Position numbers and translations under genes: made by a program. Under the pieces are notes generated by a model that was given only the letters and a program-made list of their open reading frames with translations, made no database searches and was not told where the DNA came from. From assembly GCA_963790875.1 (NCBI GenBank), contig CAWBQT010000016.1:434001-498000 (forward strand): a stretch of DNA of 64,000 nucleotides, written 5' to 3'. Below, one piece after another: positions 8,603-17,806 of the stretch (the stretch's first letter is position 1; each line of letters opens with the position of its first letter). The stretch comes from AP-15 sp963790875 (lineage in GTDB: Bacteria; Pseudomonadota; Alphaproteobacteria; ATCC43930; CGMCC-115725).

Positions 8603-10677
8603 GCGAACCGCCGCAAGCCGGCGCGGCGCCGCGCGACGCGACCGCTTTCAGTGCCCGATGGTGGTGTCTTGTCCAGCGCTGGCTGTCGCAGCGCCTCTTG
8701 TCCCGGCAGAGGGCGCGTGGGTGCGCCGCCTACGAGCGCCGCGATTACGCGGCCGCTCTCGGGTGCCTATCGAGGGTCGCAGCGGCCGGAGACCCCGAAG
8801 CGCAGTACCGGATTGGAACCCTCCATGCCCGTGGCCACGGCGTCTTGGCCGACCAGGCCGAGGCCGTCTTTTGGTATCGCTGCGCCGCCGAGCAAGACCA
8901 TGTTGCCGCGCAATTCGAACTCGGTCTTACCTATCTGCATGGTCATCCCGGGGATCGCCCGTCGCCGGTCGATGAGTGGTACCGGGCGGCCGCCGAGCGG
9001 GACAAGCCGACAACCGACCGAAATTGCCGGCTGATTTTTCCGCACGGTCTGTCAGTAGACCGGGATCATGGCGAAGCCTTGCGCTGGAGCCGCCGCGCTG
9101 CCGAGCGGGGGCACGTCGATGCGCAAGCCAACACCGGCGCGATTTACCTGCGCGGGCTCGGCTGTGACGTCGACTACGAGGAGGGTCGCCGCTGGTATAT
9201 GGCTGCCGCCGCGCAAGGCAGCGCCGAGGCCGAATTCGGTCTCGGCGTGCTCTACGCCAACGGCCTCGGCGTATTGGCCGACCTGCAGGTTGCCGCGGGT
9301 TGGTACGCCAAGGCGGCGGCAAAAGGCAGCGCCGTGGCTCAGCTGGCGCTCGGGCTCATGTATGTGTCAGGGCAGGGCGTCGAATGCAACGCGGCAACCG
9401 CCGCTGCTCTGCTGCGACAGGCCGCCGAGGGCGGCAACGCGCGCGCCCGCTACAACCTCGGCTTGTTGTTTCTGAAAGGCGAGGGGGTGACGCAGAACTT
9501 TCACGCAGCCCAGATGTGTTTTCGGCAGGCCGCGCGGCAAGGGCATGCCCCGGCGATGCTGAGCCTCGCCCGAATGTACGGTTTGGGCCAGGGCGCGGCG
9601 CCGAGCGCCATCGAGGCCGCCAGTTGGTATCGGGCCGCGGCGGATCTTGGCGATCCCGAGGCGCAATTCGTCATGGGCCGACTGTATGCCGAGGGCGAGG
9701 GCGTGCCGCAGAAGATTGCCGATGCCGCCAAGTGGTTCGAGAAGGCGGCTGAGCAGGGCAGCGTCGCCGCGCAAATCAACATCGCGGCGTTGCAACTGGG
9801 CGGAACGGGGGTGGCGCGCGATGCGCAGAAAGCAGCGCAATGGTACGCTCGCGCCGCCAAGCAGGGCTCCGCGCTCGCACAACTCAGGTTGGCGCAGCTC
9901 CATCTCAAGGGCGAAGGCGTGCCGTGCGACGTCGCGGCCGCGGCCCAATTGCTGCAAAGAGCCGTGGACGAGGATGATCCCGAGGCGGCAACCGTGCTCG
10001 GGTTGCTTCACCTCCGGGGAGACGGGGTCGCCCAGGATTTTGTCCGTGCCGAGGCGCTGTTCCGGCGGGCCGCAGAGCGCGGCTTTGCGCCGGCTTGCTG
10101 CCAACTCGGTCACTTCTATTCCGAGGGTCACCGCGCCGCGCCAGACCTGATCGACGCCGCGCATTGGTATCTTATTGCCGCGGAGGCGGGGGAGCCCGAT
10201 GCGCAGGTAGCGATCGCCGAAAAGCTCTTGCATGGCCACGGATGCGCAAAAGATGCAGCGGCGGCTCTTGCTTGGCTGCTGAAAGCCGCCGAGCGGGGTC
10301 ATTCCGGCGCACAGTTTCGGCTGGCGGTGATGTGCTGTCTCGGCCAGGGCATCCCTCGGGATCCGGCGATGGCAGCGGTCTGGTTCCGTCGCGCCGCCGA
10401 ACAGGGCGATTACCATGCGCAATACAATCTGGCGGTGCTGCTGCTGCAAGGGGAGGGGGGCGAGCCGGATCCGGAGGCGGCCCTTGCCTGGTTTACCCGT
10501 TCCGCCGAGCAAGGGATGGCCGAAAGCCAAGTCGCGCTCGGCGATCTTTATGGCACGGGACGCGCTGCCGACCGCGATCCCGTCGCCTCTCGCCACTGGT
10601 ACGAAAAAGCGGCGGCGCAGGGAAACGCGACGGCGCGCGCGAGATTGGGCGAGCTATCTGAAAAGACCGCTGCCTAG
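8599..10677 (+). CDS. Large Sel1-repeat protein coupled to the type I secretion genes
   Basis: The protein of about 692 residues is almost entirely Sel1-like repeats of about 36 residues. I count 17 to 18, with cores such as DPEAQYRIGTLHARGHGV, SAEAEFGLGVLYANGLGV and DYHAQYNLAVLLLQGEG. Each repeat is two helices, forming an alpha/alpha solenoid used for protein binding. There is no signal peptide, so it is predicted to be cytoplasmic or peripheral. I chose GTG 8599 because it overlaps the hlyD-like stop as GTGA and lies just before the repeats. Being the last gene of the secretion operon suggests a scaffold or regulator of export or glycan assembly, but this is inference. Its stop overlaps that of the convergent glycosyltransferase. 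Confidence 0.88.
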   Translation: MSEPPQAGAAPRDATAFSARWWCLVQRWLSQRLLSRQRARGCAAYERRDYAAALGCLSRVAAAGDPEAQYRIGTLHARGHGVLADQAEAVFWYRCAAEQDHVAAQFELGLTYLHGHPGDRPSPVDEWYRAAAERDKPTTDRNCRLIFPHGLSVDRDHGEALRWSRRAAERGHVDAQANTGAIYLRGLGCDVDYEEGRRWYMAAAAQGSAEAEFGLGVLYANGLGVLADLQVAAGWYAKAAAKGSAVAQLALGLMYVSGQGVECNAATAAALLRQAAEGGNARARYNLGLLFLKGEGVTQNFHAAQMCFRQAARQGHAPAMLSLARMYGLGQGAAPSAIEAASWYRAAADLGDPEAQFVMGRLYAEGEGVPQKIADAAKWFEKAAEQGSVAAQINIAALQLGGTGVARDAQKAAQWYARAAKQGSALAQLRLAQLHLKGEGVPCDVAAAAQLLQRAVDEDDPEAATVLGLLHLRGDGVAQDFVRAEALFRRAAERGFAPACCQLGHFYSEGHRAAPDLIDAAHWYLIAAEAGEPDAQVAIAEKLLHGHGCAKDAAAALAWLLKAAERGHSGAQFRLAVMCCLGQGIPRDPAMAAVWFRRAAEQGDYHAQYNLAVLLLQGEGGEPDPEAALAWFTRSAEQGMAESQVALGDLYGTGRAADRDPVASRHWYEKAAAQGNATARARLGELSEKTAA

Positions 10678-12032
10678 CAGCCTGTCGTCACGAACTGGCG
10701 GACGGACAGGGGGTTATCCGGCCGTTGCCTCGTCGACGACGCGATCCGGCGAAGGGTCCGACCGGCATCGGCGGCGGCGGGACGACGGTAAAGTTCGAGA
10801 TGCCGGAGGGCCGCGTCTGCGCTCGTGGTGGGTTCGCGGATCGTCGTTTGCAGCCGGTTCCATATTTCCGCGTCGCCGGCCAGTCGCACCAGCAGCCGGG
10901 CGAGTTCGAATGGGTTGCCAACCGGAAAATGAAAGCCGTCCCGGCCCCAGCGGACCTTCTCGGCCATCCCGCCGATATTGCTGCAAACAACCGGGCGGCG
11001 GTGCATCAACGCCTCGTCAATCACCAGCGGGGCATTCTCCCACCAGATCGACGGCACGACGACCCAATCGACCCCGGCCAGCAAATCGCCGAGATCTCGG
11101 CGATCGTAGGGCCCGGCGAAGTGGACGTGCTGGGCCGTCCTCGTCAGCAATTCCCGGATCGCGGCGACGAAGTCCGGGCTATTCATTTCGAGATTGGCGC
11201 CGTGCACGATTAATCTTATGCCGCGGCTGACATCCGTCGGCAGCTGTCCGAGATAGTCGAACGCCGTCAACAGCTGAAGCAAACCCTTGTAGGGGTTGAT
11301 CTGACCGAAAAATCCGAAAATGGCGCGGGGCTCGCCGTCGGCGCAAGGGCGTGGCGGCGGCGGGCGACCGGCCGGCGTGCCGTTTTCCAACAAGACGATC
11401 TGCCGGCTTGGTAGCCCCCACGCGATGTAACGCTGGCGGAGAAATTCGCTTGGCGCGATCAGCCGATCGACCTTCGCGAGATGCGCCTGAATGAATAGTT
11501 TTCGAAGAAGAAACTCTGTCGGCGGGATCTCGTTGAAGCATGCGCTGCAGTCACCCGGGCTGGCGGCCTCGCACAAGTTGAAATTTCTGGTCTTCACCAT
11601 TTGCCCATTGTGGTGGCAAATTGCCAGATATTCGTGGAGGGTGAGGAAGATACGAATATCCGGGTTGATCTGGCGCGCTAGTGGAATCAATTCCAGACCA
11701 ATCCTGCAATAATGATGAAAATGGATCACGCTGGGATTGATCCGCTCCAAAAGGAAGGCAAAGCGAGCAATAACGGTTGCATCGATCGGCTGCACGAACC
11801 AAAAGTGATCAAAAGTGCTGACAGTGAACAATAATTCGTCGTCACGGCCGCGAAATGTCGAGAATGGCGTGCCGGCCCGTTGCGGTGCCCCTTCTCCGGC
11901 CCAGGCGAGGAAATAGGGTTCGATGCCGTCGACCTGTTTCAGCTGCTGGAACAGAGAATAGGCCGCGATTTCAGCGCCGCCCGGGCTTTGCTCCGGGTGA
12001 CCGTGAGCGATAATCAGGATCCGCTCTGCCAT
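10674..12032 (-). CDS. GT4-family glycosyltransferase
   Basis: This 452-residue GT-B enzyme starts with ILIIAHGHPEQSPGGAEIAA, the glycine-rich acceptor-side loop of GT4 enzymes. It continues with VIHFHHYCRIG and FLTLHEYLAICHHNGQ, and has a donor half with IFGFFGQINPYKGLLQLL, the stretch DWVVVPSIWWENAPLVIDEA (EX7E-type region) and VVCSNIGGMAEKV. A Cys pair (CSACF) lies in the middle; similar enzymes often have cysteines there, possibly binding metal. It is convergent with the Sel1 gene, overlapping it by 4 bp, and divergent from the candidate secreted protein. The acceptor is unknown. Confidence 0.85.
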   Translation of the reverse strand: MAERILIIAHGHPEQSPGGAEIAAYSLFQQLKQVDGIEPYFLAWAGEGAPQRAGTPFSTFRGRDDELLFTVSTFDHFWFVQPIDATVIARFAFLLERINPSVIHFHHYCRIGLELIPLARQINPDIRIFLTLHEYLAICHHNGQMVKTRNFNLCEAASPGDCSACFNEIPPTEFLLRKLFIQAHLAKVDRLIAPSEFLRQRYIAWGLPSRQIVLLENGTPAGRPPPPRPCADGEPRAIFGFFGQINPYKGLLQLLTAFDYLGQLPTDVSRGIRLIVHGANLEMNSPDFVAAIRELLTRTAQHVHFAGPYDRRDLGDLLAGVDWVVVPSIWWENAPLVIDEALMHRRPVVCSNIGGMAEKVRWGRDGFHFPVGNPFELARLLVRLAGDAEIWNRLQTTIREPTTSADAALRHLELYRRPAAADAGRTLRRIASSTRQRPDNPLSVRQFVTTGC

Positions 12033-12358
12033 GAAGCCGCGCCCCTGCCGCCGATTGCCATGCTCACCGGTGCGGCGCCTGCTGCGGCGGTAATCGCCGG
12101 CGCTGCCTGTTCTCCGCCACTGCGAATTTCATTGCCTTGCCGATGTCGACGGTTGGTACGCGCACGCCCAAATTGGCCGGTGCCGAGGTCCCTGATCTGA
12201 CATCGTCGCCAATGTTAGACGGGTCGAATCGAGGCATAAAGACCGAGGAAACAGGATGCAATCACTCGACATAAGTCGCAGCGAGAATTTGCCGTCGAAC
12301 TCGCCTAGGATTTCCGCCGAGAGACTGGACGACGACGCGGCTGCAAGGGAGCGACGGA
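12033..12358. other. Divergent intergenic region, no gene seen
   Basis: These 326 bp separate the leftward glycosyltransferase from the rightward small secreted-protein candidate, so they should carry promoters for both. I see short open frames but no convincing coding sequence. The clearest element is the ribosome-binding sequence AAGGGAG at 12345-12351, seven bases before ATG 12359. Confidence 0.4.
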
Positions 12359-12784
12359 ATGGCATCGATAGTGGGCGGTCAGCATGTTATCGGGGGGGCG
12401 GAGGCCGGCCATGGACCGGCGGGGGTGCCGGGACCGCTTGGGACCTTCAGCCTCTATCTGATCACCCAGCCGCAATCCGCCGGTGGCGGTCGGGATCTGC
12501 TCCTGGCCGGCTCGCACAACACCATTAGTGGCGCACATTCGACCGGATTGGACAACATGGCCGGGGCGCAGGAAATGGCTTCAGGGGCCGGGAGCGGGGT
12601 TGGGTTCGATACCGTGACCGGGCCAGAGCAAGGCATGCCCGTCGCAGGCGAGAATCGCCCCGCGGCCGATCAGGTGGTCGCAACTCAGACGCATCACGAT
12701 GGCGGCACAACCTTCCATCTAAACGATGGCTCGTCGCTGACGCTGATCGGGGTTGCGCATATCGACTCGAACTTCTTCCATTGA
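12359..12784 (+). CDS. Small candidate type I secretion substrate
   Basis: The 141-residue protein has no N-terminal signal peptide. It is rich in Gly, Ala, Ser, Asn and His and contains RTX-reminiscent but degenerate stretches (LLLAGSHNTISGAHS, GVGFDTVTGPEQG). Its last 30 residues read GGTTFHLNDGSSLTLIGV, then a short tail ending in DSNFFH. This beta-rich pattern of an aspartate/glycine turn, L-T-L-x-G-V and a terminal hydrophobic motif is typical of C-terminal signals read by HlyB/HlyD exporters. A strong ribosome-binding site precedes the ATG by seven bases. The exporter genes lie 3.7-7.4 kb upstream. The cargo role is inferred; no specific family was recognised. Confidence 0.6.
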   Translation: MASIVGGQHVIGGAEAGHGPAGVPGPLGTFSLYLITQPQSAGGGRDLLLAGSHNTISGAHSTGLDNMAGAQEMASGAGSGVGFDTVTGPEQGMPVAGENRPAADQVVATQTHHDGGTTFHLNDGSSLTLIGVAHIDSNFFH

Positions 12785-12995
12785 GCGACGCGGGATCCGG
12801 CGCCAGCTCGTGGCGTGCCGACAAGGCCGCCGGATACGCGACGCGAATCGGCCGGATCTCGGATCGCCGGCTTTGCGGCCGGCGACTGTGCTTCGTGCGT
12901 CCTGCTAAACACTGGTGGAAAACTCCAGCCGTCCGAATTATCGTTGAACCTCGGTAACCACGCCCCCCCAGTGGAGTCCGCAGTGGAGCCGGAGT

Positions 12996-13901
12996 GTGAA
13001 ACTCGCCGTAATCTGCATGGCGTATCTCGGCCCGGCGGGCGGCGTCGAGTTATTGGCGCGCTATTTCGCTGGTGCGGACGCGGACATCTGGTTGCACGTC
13101 GACGCGGCGAGCGATGCGACGGCTTATCAGGCATTGGCGGGGCGCACCCATAACCTCAATCTCGTCGCGCCGCGACTGCGCTGCTGGTGGGGCGGTTTCA
13201 ACGGGGCGCTCGCCGTGCTGGGTGCCGCCGAGGCCGCGCTGAAAAGGAAGCGCTACGATCGGCTCCTCTATCTGACTGAGGACAGCGTACCGTTATTGCC
13301 GCTGGGCGAACTGCTCGTCCGTCTCGCCGAAGACATCGAATATATCGAGTTGACCCGCACCCAACCGCCGGATGGAGAGCCATATCATCCGAGTACGCAG
13401 GAATTCTTGAACGAAGTGGAGCATCGCTTCGCCGGCTTTTATTGCTACGATTGTGATGCGATGAACTATCGTTATTCGGATTATCGTGATTGGATCGTGA
13501 CTCCGGTGATGGAGATTCAGATCGCTCGACTGGCCAGATTGCGCAAACGCGGCAAAAAGCGGCTGCCGGGGCTGTGGCACGGACCCGCCTATTGGGCGCT
13601 CTCGGCTGCCGCCGCCAAAGAGATATTGACGCTCCACCGGCGCGATGTGGAATTACGTGAATCGTTCGAATTCTCTGCGATCCCCGAAGAACAATATTAT
13701 CACACGATTTTGGGAAACTCGCCGCTTCGGCGCGATTGCGCCCCGTTCATGCTGATGGACTTTACCCGAGAGCCAAGACCGTTTGTGTTTCATACCGCCG
13801 ATGAACTGGCGGAACTGCAGAAACATCCCTATTTATTTGCTCGCAAGGTCGACTTTCATTCGCGCTCGGTGATCGAGTTTGTCGCACAGCTCGCCGCATA
13901 A
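12996..13901 (+). CDS. GT14-like (core-2/I-branching type) glycosyltransferase
   Basis: The 301-residue protein begins (GTG 12996, with GGAG at 12985-12988) with KLAVICMAYLGPAGGVELLA and then IWLHVDAASD. These are the first strand and metal/donor region of the Branch family (PF02485). Further family features are FNGALAVLGAAEAAL, YDRLLYLTEDSVPL, the conserved HGPAYWALSAAAAKEIL, and IPEEQYYHTILGNSP, which contains the catalytic Glu region. Bacterial members transfer GlcNAc- or xylose-type sugars in capsule or exopolysaccharide loci. It has no membrane segment and is probably cytoplasmic. Confidence 0.78.
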   Translation: MKLAVICMAYLGPAGGVELLARYFAGADADIWLHVDAASDATAYQALAGRTHNLNLVAPRLRCWWGGFNGALAVLGAAEAALKRKRYDRLLYLTEDSVPLLPLGELLVRLAEDIEYIELTRTQPPDGEPYHPSTQEFLNEVEHRFAGFYCYDCDAMNYRYSDYRDWIVTPVMEIQIARLARLRKRGKKRLPGLWHGPAYWALSAAAAKEILTLHRRDVELRESFEFSAIPEEQYYHTILGNSPLRRDCAPFMLMDFTREPRPFVFHTADELAELQKHPYLFARKVDFHSRSVIEFVAQLAA

Positions 13902-14243
13902 AGGATAAACCGCGGTCCCGGAGGGCGGGCCGCTCTAAAGAAGCGGCATCCCCGAGGGTAGCATTGCGGGTTGCTCGAAAAAATCGGTCGGTCGTCAGCG
14001 GAGAGGGGCGCTCCAGGTTATCACTCGAGGCTGCCAAAAGCGGAGCGGCTCTGCGAGAAGAGTAGACGGCACTGGATCAGCCAATTCACCTTTCCTCTTG
14101 CACGAACCGCGGGATTATGCGCAAAACCGGCTCATCCGCCGAACTGCGGGTGCGGGCCGCGATGTCTCGGGACCGACCGCGGGATGCGACTGCATCCTCA
14201 AACAAGGCATGAGCTCAGCCCGCTCGGCTAGAAAAGGGAGACC
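13902..14243. other. Intergenic region with one weak hairpin
   Basis: These 342 bp lie between the GT14-like gene and the methyltransferase. At 13929-13947 the inverted repeat GCCGCT/AGCGGC encloses a seven-base loop, 27 bp after the upstream stop, and could act as a weak transcription end; no T-run follows. The rest shows no coding signal. GGGAG just before 14244 is the ribosome-binding site of the next gene. Confidence 0.35.
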
Positions 14244-14951
14244 ATGGTCACGCAATGCTCGGTATGTGGCAGCCTTAAGCTTTCGAGATCCGAGCCACCG
14301 ACAACTCTGGTACGATGCGAACAATGCGAAGCCGTGATGAATGAACAGGCCTACGCCAAGCTTGCCGCCTCATCAATTCATCAACTGCAGGACACGGATT
14401 TTTATAACCCGGCAAGCGGTGACGAAGACGCTGGGCATCTCGAAGAACTGGCAATATACGGCCATATTTTAGACACCCTGGCAGTCAACGGAGCAAAGCT
14501 GCGCAGCAACGACGTATTTCTCGATTTCGGGGCCGGCCGCGGGTATGCGGCGGTGACCGCGGCTCGACGCTGTCGACACGCGATAATTTGTGACATGCAT
14601 CCCGAAATCTCGAGGCCGGTTCTTGCGTCGCTCGACATCAGGAACGTCACGGTCATTGACGACATTGCCCTGGCACCCTATAGAGCCGACGTACTATTCA
14701 TGTGGCACGCTCTGGAACATCTACCCGACCCCACGGGATTCTGGATAAAGAACCGGAAGATACTTGCCGACAGGGCTGAATTGATCATTCAAGTGCCGCT
14801 TTATCGTCTCGACTATGTCGTCGATGCGCATTTTGTATTTTACAATGAAAAGGCAATGCATGCGTGGTTTGACAAGATCGGAGGGAATCTGCGTAATATT
14901 TTGATCGATAAAGAGAATGATTTCATGACCGCGTTGGGAAACCTGCGCTGA
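14244..14951 (+). CDS. Zinc-ribbon SAM-dependent methyltransferase
   Basis: The 235-residue protein starts with a small zinc ribbon: CSVCG at residues 5-9 and CEQCE near 25-29. A class I methyltransferase fold follows, with motif I FLDFGAGRGYAAV, an acidic strand end ICDMHP and the post-motif stretch LFMWHALEHLPDP. This layout is common in sugar- or lipid-carrier methyltransferases in polysaccharide loci (Methyltransf_23 type). It is a stand-alone gene with a strong GGGAG ribosome-binding site. It is visibly less GC-rich than the glycosyltransferases to its left. The substrate is unknown; methylation of a glycan residue is the best guess. Confidence 0.75.
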   Translation: MVTQCSVCGSLKLSRSEPPTTLVRCEQCEAVMNEQAYAKLAASSIHQLQDTDFYNPASGDEDAGHLEELAIYGHILDTLAVNGAKLRSNDVFLDFGAGRGYAAVTAARRCRHAIICDMHPEISRPVLASLDIRNVTVIDDIALAPYRADVLFMWHALEHLPDPTGFWIKNRKILADRAELIIQVPLYRLDYVVDAHFVFYNEKAMHAWFDKIGGNLRNILIDKENDFMTALGNLR

Positions 14952-15052
14952 GCGTCCAGTGCCTTGCCAGAGGCCAGTCAGTTCGGAGACCGGACCGAGA
15001 GCCAGGCAAATCCAAGCCCTTCGAAGCTTCGCGCCGCGCGTTGGTGACGTTT

Positions 15053-16666
15053 ATGGGCAAACTGTCTCTGCCTCTGCTCGCGCTGGGATTCGGCGTCGTG
15101 CAGATCTGGACGCCGTCTGCCTCGGCCGGGACGATCGGCGGACGCGATCATGCCAACAGCATTCTGAGCGAGTCTGAACCTTATTGGGCGGAACCCGGGG
15201 GAATTGATAAAACCATGCGCGGCCAGGGGTTCAGGCCCGAAATCTACCGCGCCAAGGGTGACGGCGCTGCGGATGACGGGGTGGCGCTGGCGTCGGCCTG
15301 CGGTGCCGCGGTGTCGGCGGGGGCGCCGCTGTGGCTGGATGGCACCTACCGGCTGGCGACCGACCGCAAATTCGGCTGCGATATCATTTTTTCGCCGCGT
15401 GCGGCGTTGCGGCCAGATCGCGGCAAGACGGTGACGCTGGCCGGTGCCATCTATGCCGCCGCGTCGCAGCAGATCTTTGCAGGGTCCGGTGCGGTTGTGG
15501 CCACTGGCGCGCCCTGGGTCTCGGTCGCCTGGTGGGGCGCGCTCGCTGCAGCAGATGCGGGCAGCGACGCAATGCCGGCAATCCGTGCCGCCTTCGGCCC
15601 GAACCGCACGATCTATTTGCCGCCTGCGACCTATACCTGCAAAAGCACCGTTCCCTCTTCCTATCCCTCGGTTGCGGGCCCACAATGCGCCTGGCTCGTC
15701 AAAGCGGACAACTGGACGATTGAGGCGCCCGGCGCTGTCTTGACTGCCGACGCCCGCCATAATAACGGCACCTTGCTCGGCTTCGACTACGCCAATCACG
15801 TCCGGGTGCGTGGGCTGCAATTGCGCGGCAATCCTAGCGAGTTGCCGCGCGGCGCCGAGCCGAGCGGGTTCTTCCTTGTTCATCTGCGCAATTTTCTTTT
15901 CGAAGACATTGTATTCGCTGGGAATTGGGGCGGCTCGACGCGACAACCGTTCGGCTTTGTCGGCGACTGGTTGAGCGACGGTCATTTCAACCGCATCAGA
16001 ATGCCGGCGGTGAGTGGATGCTTTGATTTCGCGTTCCTGCGCCGGATAACCTTTACCAAGGTGATTGCCGTCGGAGCCGATGACAACGGCACCGCCAATG
16101 CGGCAAGCAGAGTCGCCTGCCTCAACGTCGAGGACGATGTCAAGTTTCGTACTGATTATCCGGCTGCGAGCATCTTCACCGAGACGGAGAACGTTACTGT
16201 CAACGCCACCAACGACTGGTCGAACTTCAGCGCTGGTGCCTTCCTCCGCGCCGGCGGTCCGTTTCTGCTGGCCGGGCGCTTGCATGACAATCCGGCCGGC
16301 GACAGTATTCTCGAAAACTCCGCGGGGGCAGGCGTCATCCTCTACAACAGCATCGCGCCATGCTGTTCGAGCGCCACCGACCCGGTGCACGACGTGATCT
16401 TCGCCGGTCAATTCAACCGCAATGGAGAGCGGGCTGCCGGAGCAGGGATCATCATTGACGCGCACCGGGTCACTGCGGCCGAGAAAATCAAGAATATCGT
16501 GATCGCGGGTAGCGTTTTTGACGACAACACCAACGCTGCGGTCAAGATAATGGGCCCGTCAAGCGTCAGAGGTTTGCAGCTCGGGTTCAATCAACTCTCT
16601 GGCATCAGACAAACTACCGGATATGATAGTAACACAATATTCGCAACGTCCGGCCAAAGGCAGTAA
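15053..16666 (+). CDS. Secreted right-handed beta-helix protein (pectate-lyase-like fold)
   Basis: The 537-residue protein has an N-terminal signal peptide (LSLPLLALGFGVVQIW, then a small-residue site near ASA). A Pectate_lyase_3-like start follows: GDGAADDGVALASACGAA and PLWLDGTYRL. After it come many short beta-rungs with Asn ladders (for example VRVRGLQLRGNP, IKNIVIAGSVFDDNTNAAVK). Such proteins are usually exported polysaccharide lyases, epimerases or glycan-binding proteins; in a polysaccharide cluster it may trim or modify the exported polymer. No catalytic residues can be assigned from sequence alone. ATG 15053 was preferred over the TTG and GTG at 15041 and 15044 because it begins at the signal peptide. 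Confidence 0.75.
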   Translation: MGKLSLPLLALGFGVVQIWTPSASAGTIGGRDHANSILSESEPYWAEPGGIDKTMRGQGFRPEIYRAKGDGAADDGVALASACGAAVSAGAPLWLDGTYRLATDRKFGCDIIFSPRAALRPDRGKTVTLAGAIYAAASQQIFAGSGAVVATGAPWVSVAWWGALAAADAGSDAMPAIRAAFGPNRTIYLPPATYTCKSTVPSSYPSVAGPQCAWLVKADNWTIEAPGAVLTADARHNNGTLLGFDYANHVRVRGLQLRGNPSELPRGAEPSGFFLVHLRNFLFEDIVFAGNWGGSTRQPFGFVGDWLSDGHFNRIRMPAVSGCFDFAFLRRITFTKVIAVGADDNGTANAASRVACLNVEDDVKFRTDYPAASIFTETENVTVNATNDWSNFSAGAFLRAGGPFLLAGRLHDNPAGDSILENSAGAGVILYNSIAPCCSSATDPVHDVIFAGQFNRNGERAAGAGIIIDAHRVTAAEKIKNIVIAGSVFDDNTNAAVKIMGPSSVRGLQLGFNQLSGIRQTTGYDSNTIFATSGQRQ

Positions 16667-16895
16667 GCGGCAATGCCCGAAGCGCTGCGGCAGCTCACAA
16701 CTCGGTTCGGGGTCAAGCGAGGAAGCGCTCGTCGGTGTGAAGTGGAGGTATCGCGCGAATGGCGGACGAAGTCACGACCCGTTTCCGGCAAGCCGTCGAA
16801 CCGGGAAACCGGGCGCACAGGGTTGCGCCGAACCGCGCTAGGTGAGAGTAGGGCGCGATCGGCGGGTTATCCGGTTTGCGCGGCCCGAGGCCAGA

Positions 16896-17648
16896 CTACT
16901 TGATCGAGGTTAGGTGTTTTCCTAACTCCTCGTAGATAGAGTTACACAACTGCAATACATCATCGGAAATGCGTTCAGCAAAGAATAATCGTCGCGACGT
17001 GACAGGGGGCAACTCCCCGATGAATTTTCTCCCTGAGAGGAGCTTCCCCTGGATCAAATCTCTTAATTTGCTGGGGCTGGTGGTCGCCTCCTCATAGGAT
17101 GTTAAAATGAGTGGCTCAGTATCGAGCATGTCGCTCTCCAAAAGTATAAGATGAAAAAGAGACCAATACAGACCAATTTTATCCGCACCATCTGCCATCG
17201 AGCTAAAGCGCCCAGCGAAACGCTCCAACACCTGCCGAATGCGAGGTAGTTCCAACTCTTTTCCGGTAATGGTTTTCATACGGTCGTAAAAAAAATCGAA
17301 ATTGATGATGTGATTAATGATATCCATACCGTTGCTAAATTCGTACGCATATGAATTAACAACGAGCTTCGGAGACCGGTATATCAATATAAATCCGGCG
17401 TTTGGAAACATATCGGGTAACGTTATTAACTTGATTGTGTCGGATATCGCCTTAAAGAGGCTCACCTTGGCCGGGTGTAAGGAGACAAGATTTTGGATTA
17501 GGGATACATCGGCCAAAAGAAAATTATTGAACGCTTGCGGGTTGTCGTCGTCGTACGGCACGGTATCGTTGAATTGTTTCAGTATGTCGAACACATAACT
17601 CGTCCCGGAACGTTGCATACCCAGGACGAATATGGGGTTCTTTATCAT
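16896..17648 (-). CDS. Sulfotransferase-family protein
   Basis: The 250-residue protein opens with PIFVLGMQRSGTSYVFDIL, the 5'-phosphosulfate-binding loop of PAPS-dependent sulfotransferases. It also has a 3'-phosphate-binding-like stretch, FILIYRSPKLVVNSYAYEFS, where Arg and Ser are the expected contacts. It would add sulfate from PAPS to a glycan or other acceptor. Its DNA is clearly richer in A and T than the surrounding genes, a sign of recent acquisition. It is transcribed in the same direction as the large double glycosyltransferase 160 bp upstream, so a shared function in modifying the same polymer is plausible. Confidence 0.8.
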   Translation of the reverse strand: MIKNPIFVLGMQRSGTSYVFDILKQFNDTVPYDDDNPQAFNNFLLADVSLIQNLVSLHPAKVSLFKAISDTIKLITLPDMFPNAGFILIYRSPKLVVNSYAYEFSNGMDIINHIINFDFFYDRMKTITGKELELPRIRQVLERFAGRFSSMADGADKIGLYWSLFHLILLESDMLDTEPLILTSYEEATTSPSKLRDLIQGKLLSGRKFIGELPPVTSRRLFFAERISDDVLQLCNSIYEELGKHLTSIK

Positions 17649-17806
17649 AAGTCAGGACCTTCGAATTTTGTTCATGCGCGCCATCAATAACAGCGGCAGA
17701 CCAAAAACGCTGTCGCGAGCGGTCGGCCGCATGATCTCAAGGATGCCGATCGCCGAGGTCATAGCCGTTACGCCGAAACGTTCCTCCCCGATAACGCGGT
17801 ATATCT

